In this document: positions 58,296 to 64,000 of the stretch, one piece after another
Layout: each line of letters opens with the position of its first letter
Numbering within the stretch: the stretch's first letter is position 1
Assembly: GCA_907165135.1 (NCBI GenBank)
Contig: OU015566.1
Coordinates: 6,494,157-6,558,156 of the forward strand
Direction: 5' to 3'
Source of the DNA: Oikopleura dioica
Lineage: Eukaryota > Chordata > Appendicularia > Copelata > Oikopleuridae
Length of the DNA stretch: 64,000 nucleotides
The notes under the pieces: generated by a model
Told to the model about the DNA's origin: nothing
What the model saw: only the letters and a program-made list of their open reading frames with translations
Database searches by the model: none
Position numbers and translations under genes: made by a program

Positions 58296-58835
58296 TTATT
58301 TACAGGTGCGTAGAGAACATTCACTAGAAATCAGAGTTCGAGCATTTGCATCATGCTCATCAAATAAGCGCGTACCAAAGTCAGTTAGGGCCTCATGTCG
58401 CATCTCAGTAAATTTCAGATTAGTAAGTTCAGTGAAGCCAGCGGGAAGGGATTCGTTATTAGTATACATATTCACATAATATTCGAATGTAAAATAATCT
58501 ATGAGCTTGCAGCATTTAGGAAAACCCATATACCCTTCCATTAGATAATCATCGACAAATTGACCTCTAGTCTTACAGCTAAGGTCGAGGCCGGAGTCTT
58601 TGAGAATCCTAAGAACCTCCCCACGGTCAAGCAAGAGAAGTGGTAACTGATACTGAAAATGTTTGATTTTTTCGTAAAAGATAGGGTCATCAAAAAGTAC
58701 ATTCGCATAGGACCTAATAAAAAGTTTTAATTCGCCCTCCGTATTTCGAAAAAGTTCTATCAGAACAGGTCTCCCAGACATAACATATTCGCCTTCGTTT
58801 GTTAATAAAACTCTCGGAATTTTGCCGGGCGCCAC
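58296..58835 (-). CDS. Antisense ORF in element 2 (about 161-179 aa), unknown
   Basis: A long, well-composed frame opposite to the element, between env and the 3' LTR. It opens after a possible acceptor (TTTCTCTAAAG); the first ATG gives MSGRPVLIELFRN. It contains LLLLDRGEVLRILKDSG and CCKLIDYFTFEYY and ends SLRTCK-stop, with AATAAA directly after. No family was recognised. The 140 bp gap to the spliced antisense gene upstream (58977-59510) would suit an operon with trans-splicing, or one gene with an unresolved intron. Confidence 0.6.
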   Translation of the reverse strand: MAPGKIPRVLLTNEGEYVMSGRPVLIELFRNTEGELKLFIRSYANVLFDDPIFYEKIKHFQYQLPLLLLDRGEVLRILKDSGLDLSCKTRGQFVDDYLMEGYMGFPKCCKLIDYFTFEYYVNMYTNNESLPAGFTELTNLKFTEMRHEALTDFGTRLFDEHDANARTLISSECSLRTCK

Positions 58836-58976
58836 CGCTTTAGAGAAATTTTCATGAATAATTCAATTCAAATTTATAGTATAAAACGTTCAAAATTTTC
58901 AGAAAAATAAAGCTTAATAATACATTCTTATTTATTTAGATATAAATTATACTACTGTTTCAATATTAATTCCTTC

Positions 58977-59510
58977 CTAAAACTTCATATTCTTGTCGGT
59001 CGGGATCCGCTCGTTCTTGATATCGATTTTCGAGGGACTTGCCTTGAGCAGTTCGAACCAGCTACAATTAAAAATAGAATCTATAGTTTTAGTATGATCA
59101 GAAACTCTAGACAATATGTGTCTTGTGCGTTCGCACCAAGAGCTCTTCTCATGATCATCCGTCCGGCAGGCAGGATGCTTGGCAATCAGGCCGTTTTTAG
59201 TATTTAATTATGTTAGTTTTTTTTGTTAATACCGTTCTTTGTTTAAATTCCTCGATTTCCATTCGTCTTTAAAAATAATTATTTATTCATTTTACAGGCA
59301 TTTTTACATAGGGACGATGTCGTGACTTTCTCCCAAGGGCCCCGCTTCACTCGCGACGAGAGTTGATACAGTGCTAGAATTAAATTTAGAAAATAGGCTT
59401 CAATCATTAACAAAATTGAATTTAGAAATAACTGACCATATATTTATAAATAAGATAATAATTTTTTACCTTTCCGCATAGTTTATTTTGATCCTCTTAC
59501 GAAGATTCAT
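58977..59510 (-). CDS. Antisense spliced gene in element 2 (113 aa), unknown
   Basis: The model is complement(join(58977..59177, 59233..59266, 59308..59373, 59470..59510)), 342 nt, exactly 114 codons, with GT-AG introns of 41-96 nt in matching phase. It starts MNLRKRIKINYAE just after an acceptor-like TTTATTTTAG and ends RIPTDKNMKF-stop. It has a Cys pair and a helical SWCERTRHILSRVSDHTKTI stretch. No domain was recognised. Introns inside a retroelement survive only if they lie antisense to its genomic RNA, as here. That fits a captured host gene. The model is inferred from sequence only. Confidence 0.45.
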
Positions 59511-59610
59511 TTTGTTATCCCTCTAAAATAAATTCTCTTTAAGTAAATACATTAATCTCTAATAAATTATAATTACAGAATAAAAAATTTATTCCAAAAC
59601 AGTTTAAAAA

Positions 59611-59645
59611 CGCTCTCTCTCTTTCTCTCTCTCTCTCTCTCTTTC
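59611..59645. repeat. CT microsatellite
   Basis: A nearly pure CT run of about 33 bp in a pyrimidine-rich stretch upstream of the antisense gene. Confidence 0.9.
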
Positions 59646-59656
59646 CGCGCGTATTC

Positions 59657-59828
59657 CTTATCAGCCGGCGCGGCGTTCTGCAGACCCCCAACTCTCCTTT
59701 TCCCACGACCCCCCAGATCTCTCCTTTTCACGCGCGCGCGGCGCCTTATCAGTTCCACCTCCAAAACTCTCCTTTCGGCGCGCGCATTCGTCTCCGCCGT
59801 CCTTTTCTCCTTTTTCGCTCCTTATCAG
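59657..59828 (-). promoter_or_regulatory. Three GATA sites upstream of the antisense gene
   Basis: CTTATCAG (CTGATAAG on the minus strand) occurs at 59657-59664, 59745-59752 and 59821-59828, separated by GC-rich and pyrimidine-rich sequence. These are perfect WGATAR sites 150-320 bp upstream of the antisense start. They could form its promoter. Confidence 0.5.
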
Positions 59829-60075
59829 TATATTTTCCATTTTCAATCTTTCATCTTTCCATTTCTCCTTTTTTCCAATTTTCCGATCGTTCAAATTTTA
59901 AAGTACTGAAATTTCGACACGAAACACTAGTAGCACCTAAGTACACTGTTCCAAAATTTATTATTCCTTGAAAATCTTTATTCTTATTATTATATACAGA
60001 AGAAAGAAGAAACTGTTCATTTATTTTATTTTACTCTCACTCTTCCTTGATTTCAACTGCAAATAAAATTTTCTG

Positions 60076-60086
60076 AACAAGGGGGG
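60076..60086 (+). other. Polypurine tract of element 2
   Basis: AACAAGGGGGG directly abuts the 3' LTR. Confidence 0.75.
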
Positions 60087-60215
60087 AGTACTATGGTAGG
60101 CGCTCCAGAGCACGAGAGCGCGTCCTCAAAAAGGGACGTCTCTCGGGCCCAGAGCGCAGTCAGCCCGCACTCTCCCCGACAGTCAGACAGCCCACTAGAT
60201 TCCGAGCCAGTTGTA
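60087..60215 (+). repeat. 3' LTR of element 2
   Basis: 129 bp, identical by eye to the 5' LTR. It is followed by TAGACTGTCC. Confidence 0.88.
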
Positions 60216-60287
60216 TAGACTGTCCGGGATAGTTCTAGTGTCAACCCTTAAATCCAGAAGTTCTATTAAATTTTCGTTGTTTTAAAA

Positions 60288-60639
60288 ATGGATATACGAC
60301 AACATGCACTTCAACATCACAAACAGGTAAATTTAGAGATTCATTTTCATACGATTATGATTTTTGTAAAGAAAATTATTCTTGAATCTTTATGGCTTTT
60401 GGGGGATCTATGGTTAACTTTTCCCATCAAAAACAAAACTTATTTGTAAATAGGTCGGAAAAAATCCTCGATTTGAACTTTGTTCTCAAAACATCGTTTT
60501 TCTTCCTTTCAAGTTCGAGTTGATCTCCGTCCTCCTCTCGTGGCTTAGCGATGGTTTTAGCGAAATTGCAGAGGAAGGATTGTTCTTGCCGTATGCACGT
60601 TTTGAGAGTTTACTGGGCTTACTGCGTACTCTTGAATAA
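60288..60639 (+). CDS. Small two-exon gene next to element 2 (54 aa)
   Basis: The model is join(60288..60326, 60514..60639), 165 nt, exactly 55 codons. Donor CAG|GTAAAT, acceptor TTTCAAG, phase 0. It starts MDIRQHALQHHKQ and ends LGLLRTLE-stop; AATAAA overlaps the stop. It is leucine-rich and helical with an acidic middle. I do not recognise it. The start lies only 73 bp after the LTR, so element 2 may have displaced its promoter. Confidence 0.5.
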
Positions 60640-61299
60640 ATCCCCTGGCTTGATTTCCTGTGCCATGTCTTCTTCTACTTGACCTGAACGTGATTCTCTC
60701 ACATCGAGGATAAATTGAAGCTCGGATACTTTCGATTATTTTTTTTTTCTGATATGTACGAATATCTACTAAATCTGATTCAAGGACTATTTCTAGGCTT
60801 ACCGCGGCTGAAACCTTTTTTCCAGGTTCTTTTGCAGAGACTTACCAAACTTACAGTATATATGCACAATGACACGCCTTTCAAAACTGCACTAGCCGAT
60901 TTTTCGAAACGGCTCATTTTTGTGCCTTTTTTGGGCGATTTTTGATGAGAAAAAATGCATATAGATGAGTCATTCCAACATTTAAGGGTGTTCCCACATA
61001 CCAATTCTTATCATATTTGGATATGTTGTAGAGGAGGGCTTGCTGATTCTTTTGACCGCTGGACGAATTCTGCAGACCTCGATTTCGGTACTTTCTAGAG
61101 CTTCAAAGTCGACAAAGTCTGCCAGATATGAAATTTCAAAATTTTCAACTTTTGATCTACGCATGCTACAATGACGATTTATAGCTCATCTTGGAGCTCA
61201 TGATCCACTGAATTTTGTGAGGCGTTTTTTTCTGAACCAGCTGGTCATTCTGGCGGTTCGTCGCGGTTCAAGGATTTAGAAGGGCCGAGATCCCGCAAT
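60640..61299. other. No supported gene
   Basis: AT-rich, with an incidental plus-strand frame at 60715-60945. No repeat or motif of note. Confidence 0.35.
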
Positions 61300-62125
61300 A
61301 TGTATATCAAAATGCATATTTTTTGACAATGAGTCGTTCCAACAGATTTTCGAAACAAACCACTTGCCTAACCGCCCGGTTCACAGCGGTTCAACGTGGT
61401 TCAAAGTGGTTCAAGGTCTGAATGTTCACCAAATATTGAAATATGAATATAAAAATGCTTGTCTAGTCAAAAGGAGTCTTTTGAACAGATTTTTAAACTG
61501 AACCACATAGCGAACCGCCCGGTTCGCAGCGGTTCAAAGTGGTTCAAAGTGGTTCAAGGTCTGAATGTTATATATGATATGTATATCAAAATGCTTGTCT
61601 AGTCAAAAGGAGTCTTTTGAACAGATTTTCGAACCGAACCACTTGGCTAACCACCCGGTTCACAGCGGTTCAAAGCGGTTCAAGAACTGAATGTTCACAA
61701 AATAATGACATATGTATATCAAAACGCTTGTCTAATGATAAGGAGTCTTTTGAACAGATTTTCGAACCGAACCACTTGGCTAAACGCCCGGTTCACAGCG
61801 GTTCAAAGCGGTTCAAGCTCTGAATATCCACAAAATATTCGAATATATATATCAAAATGCTTGTCTAGTCAAAAGAAATATGCTGAAATATGTACATCAA
61901 AATGCTTCTCTACTCGTAAGAAATCATTTAAACAGGTTTTCGAACCAAAACGCTTGGTTGACCGCCCGGTTCACAGCGGTTCAGGGCGGTTCAAGCTCAA
62001 AATACTCACAAATTGCTGAATAAAATATATCAAAATGCTTCTCTACTCATAAGAAATCATTTGAACAGGCTTTCGAACCAAACCGCTTGATTGACCGCCT
62101 TGTTCACAGCGGTAAAGGGCGGCTC
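61300..62125. repeat. Satellite of about 131-142 bp units, six copies
   Basis: Successive CGGTTCACAGCGGTTCAA motifs lie at about 61379, 61521, 61657, 61790, 61969 and 62100. Each unit also has TCAAAATGCTTGTCTAGTC and TTTTGAACAGATTTTCGAACC. One interval is longer (179 bp) because of an insertion. Non-coding. Confidence 0.9.
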
Positions 62126-62149
62126 TGAATACTATTCATACCTATACTA

Positions 62150-63055
62150 TGAATACCGAAGGGGAGGCCAGGCCCGTTTGTACAATTCAGTCTGAGACGG
62201 GGCCAAGCCGACCCGAAGGGGAGGCCAAGCCCGTTTGTACAAATCATTCTGAGACGGGGCCAAGCCGACCCGAAGGGGAGGCCAGGCCCGTTTGAACAAT
62301 TTAGTCCTAGAAGGGGCCAATCCGACCCGAAGGGGAGGCCAGGCCCGTTTGTACAATTCATTCTGAGACGGGGCCAAGCCGACCCGAAGGAAAGGCCAGG
62401 CCCATTGTACAATTTAGTCTGAGACGGGGCCAAGCCGACCCGAAGGGGAGGCCAGGCCCGTTTATACAATTTAGTCTGAGACGGGGCCAAGCCGACCCGA
62501 AGTAGAGGCCAGGCCCGTTTATACAATTAAGTCTTAGACGGGGCCAAGCCGACCCGAAGGGGAGGCCAGGGCCGTTGGTACAATTATGTCTGAGACGAGG
62601 CCAAGCCGACCCGAAGGGGAGGCCAGGCCCGTTTGTACAATTCAGTCTGAGACGGGGCCAAGCCGACCCGAAGGGGAGGCCAGGCCCAATTGTACAATTT
62701 AGTCTGAGACGGGGCCAAGCCGACCCGAAGGGGAGGCCAGGCCCGTTTGTACAATTCACTCTGAGACGGGGCCAAGCCGACCCGAAGGAAAGGCCAGGCC
62801 CGTTTGTACAATTCAGTCTGAGACGGGGCCAAGCCGACCCGAAGGGGAGGCCAGGCCCGTTTGTACAATTTAGTCTTAGACGGGGCCAAGCCGACCCGAA
62901 GGGGAGGCCAGGCCCGTTGGTACAATTATGTCTGAGACGGGGCCAAGCCGACCCGAAGGGGAGGCCAGGCCCGTTTGTACAATTTAGTCTTAGACGGGGC
63001 CAAGCCGACCCGAAGGGGAGGCCAGGCCCGTTGGTACAATTATGTCTGAGACGGG
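62150..63055. repeat. 57 bp satellite, about 16 copies
   Basis: The unit is built from GAAGGGGAGGCCAGGCCCG, TTTGTACAATTCAGTCTGAG and ACGGGGCCAAGCCGACCC, GC-rich in an AT-rich setting. The spacing is 57 bp, a multiple of three, so several frames stay open across the array on both strands. Confidence 0.95.
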
Positions 63056-64000
63056 GGGAATAGTCTATTTCATTCACGATTATTTCTTTTTAAAAAATAA
63101 AAATGGAAGATACTTAAGAAAGTGTTATGGTATTCTTTATGATATTCGGTGTGAAGGACCTTCTATCTGAGATAGTATGATTTTAGTGAGGTCACAAACA
63201 GCCTGTTTTCTGAGAAAAAGATAGCGGTTCTTGAATTGTCCATGAAGATCTGTCTTCCACGGTGACTTCCTTCCCGATTCCAGATCACCTTTGCAAGATC
63301 ACCTGCGCCCCCGAAGAGCTGGGCGCCCGAGAGTCCAAGCGCGATCTCCCGCCGAGCGCGCTCGCCCGCTGCTATCATCATCAAGGGCTCCTCCTATTTG
63401 CCCTATCACTTTTCTCTGAAGAACACAGACAGATTTATTGTCCGGCATTGTCCGACATTCAAATAAAAGACCTTACTGTATATTTATATTTTTTGAAGAA
63501 AATCGAGAGAAACGACGTAAAAGAACCTAAAATCAAAAAATTTGATTTAAGAAGAATTAAAGAAAGAAGTTTATAAAGGTAACCAAGAGAGAAAAATGCT
63601 CAAGAATCGAGGAAACGTCGCTAGAAACGCTGAAAAGTTATAATATCGTTGATGTTTCCGGCAAAAACAGAGCAACGAGAGGCTAAAATTTGATTACAGT
63701 TCAAATCTTTTAGAAGAAAATTAATGTTGTTGGCAAGCCAGATTTAGAATTTCCAAGCTTTTCCTTGTTTTTGCCGGATAAGCTAAATCAAGTTAATGAA
63801 TCCACGGAGCGGTGTTGCTGAGCCCCGTCGGACCGGGAATTGTTTGACAAGTCAATGTCAGAATTATGGGGAGCGCGATTTTGATTCATTAGAGAGAGGC
63901 TTAAAATTTACTCGATTTTTGAGGATTTGAGGGAAATAAACTTAGCTGAACCCCATATTCATAACAGAGTGAACACCCTTATTTTTTTAAATCAAGAGAA
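63056..64000. other. Unassigned right end, one possible exon
   Basis: A GC-rich block at about 63285-63410 could be an exon on either strand: plus after CCAG reading CKITCAPEELGARESK, or minus between AGCAG and CAG|GTGATC. I could not decide. The last bases contain an ACACCCTTATTTTTTT motif related to the short hairpins. Confidence 0.3.

Larger units (their letters stand above)
48143..60215 (+). mobile_element. Env-bearing Ty3/gypsy-type element with very short LTRs (element 2)
   Basis: A 12.07 kb element bounded by two 129 bp LTRs that I read as identical (AGTACTATGG...CCAGTTGTA). A TGG-starting primer site follows the 5' LTR, and a G-rich purine tract precedes the 3' LTR. Gag, protease, RT, RNase H, integrase and env are on the plus strand. 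This copy has a one-base frame break inside RNase H and a tandem duplication of the integrase/env-start segment. About 2.7 kb between env and the 3' LTR carries antisense coding sequence. I found no convincing target duplication. The env-bearing layout resembles larvacean Tor elements (family knowledge). Confidence 0.9.

Noticed and set aside
59573-59894. Two minus-strand frames rich in Glu, Lys and Arg
   Set aside because: Low-complexity purine-rich sequence opposite the CT run; no splice support. More likely promoter DNA of the antisense gene.
61300-63055. Repeat arrays considered as CRISPR
   Set aside because: Units are contiguous without unique spacers, and the genome is eukaryotic.
62358-63077. 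239-codon minus-strand and related long frames
   Set aside because: Produced by the 57 bp tandem repeat, whose length is a multiple of three; no start, splice or domain support.

Overview
The window looks like nuclear DNA of an animal with compact genes. It is AT-rich, with small exons and many introns of 37-100 nt. The best organism guess is a larvacean tunicate (Oikopleura-like) or a close relative. This rests on three things: the tiny introns; metazoan genes (a PAX3/7 paired-domain exon, a TSPEAR-like gene, a heparan sulfate 3-O-sulfotransferase, a CUB protein and an EGF/mucin protein); and Ty3/gypsy elements, one carrying env, resembling those known from larvaceans. The organism call is inference. 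No rRNA, tRNA or bacterial-type feature was seen. Splice models were built by hand from GT-AG sites and reading-frame phase; those whose total length is an exact multiple of three are the most trustworthy.

Layout. 1-8 kb: one PAX3/7 exon on the minus strand, a 1.6 kb inverted-repeat transposon, a long palindrome, a piggyBac-type MITE and a small three-exon gene. 8.5-12.4 kb: two minus-strand genes, a secreted Thr-rich seven-EGF protein (five exons, 724 aa) and an unrecognised 282 aa protein. 12.5-22.3 kb: a complete LTR element (element 1) with identical 474 bp LTRs and a CCCT target duplication. It encodes a novel ORF1, gag, pol and a RING-finger protein. 22.8-28 kb: three multi-exon genes of unknown function and a second piggyBac-type MITE. 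29.6-32.4 kb: a CUB-domain membrane protein and a heparan sulfate 3-O-sulfotransferase, in tandem on the minus strand. 33-39 kb: gene-poor, rich in small inverted repeats. 40.3-47.3 kb: a 12-exon TSPEAR-like gene on the plus strand, whose introns hold a foldback element and a TTAGGG-bearing minisatellite. 48.1-60.2 kb: a second LTR element (element 2) with short identical 129 bp LTRs, gag, a frameshifted pol, a tandem duplication and env, plus an antisense spliced gene candidate between env and the 3' LTR. 60.3 kb to the end: a small two-exon gene, two tandem satellites (about 135 bp and exactly 57 bp units) and unassigned sequence.

The strongest candidates for something undescribed are in the retroelements. 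Element 1 appears recently inserted, yet its reverse transcriptase lacks all three catalytic aspartates while protease, RNase H and integrase motifs look intact. It also carries a RING protein and an ORF1 built like a transcription factor, and its LTR has clustered inverted repeats upstream of the TATA box. Element 2 carries an antisense, apparently spliced gene with three GATA sites upstream, and an SR-like gag tail.
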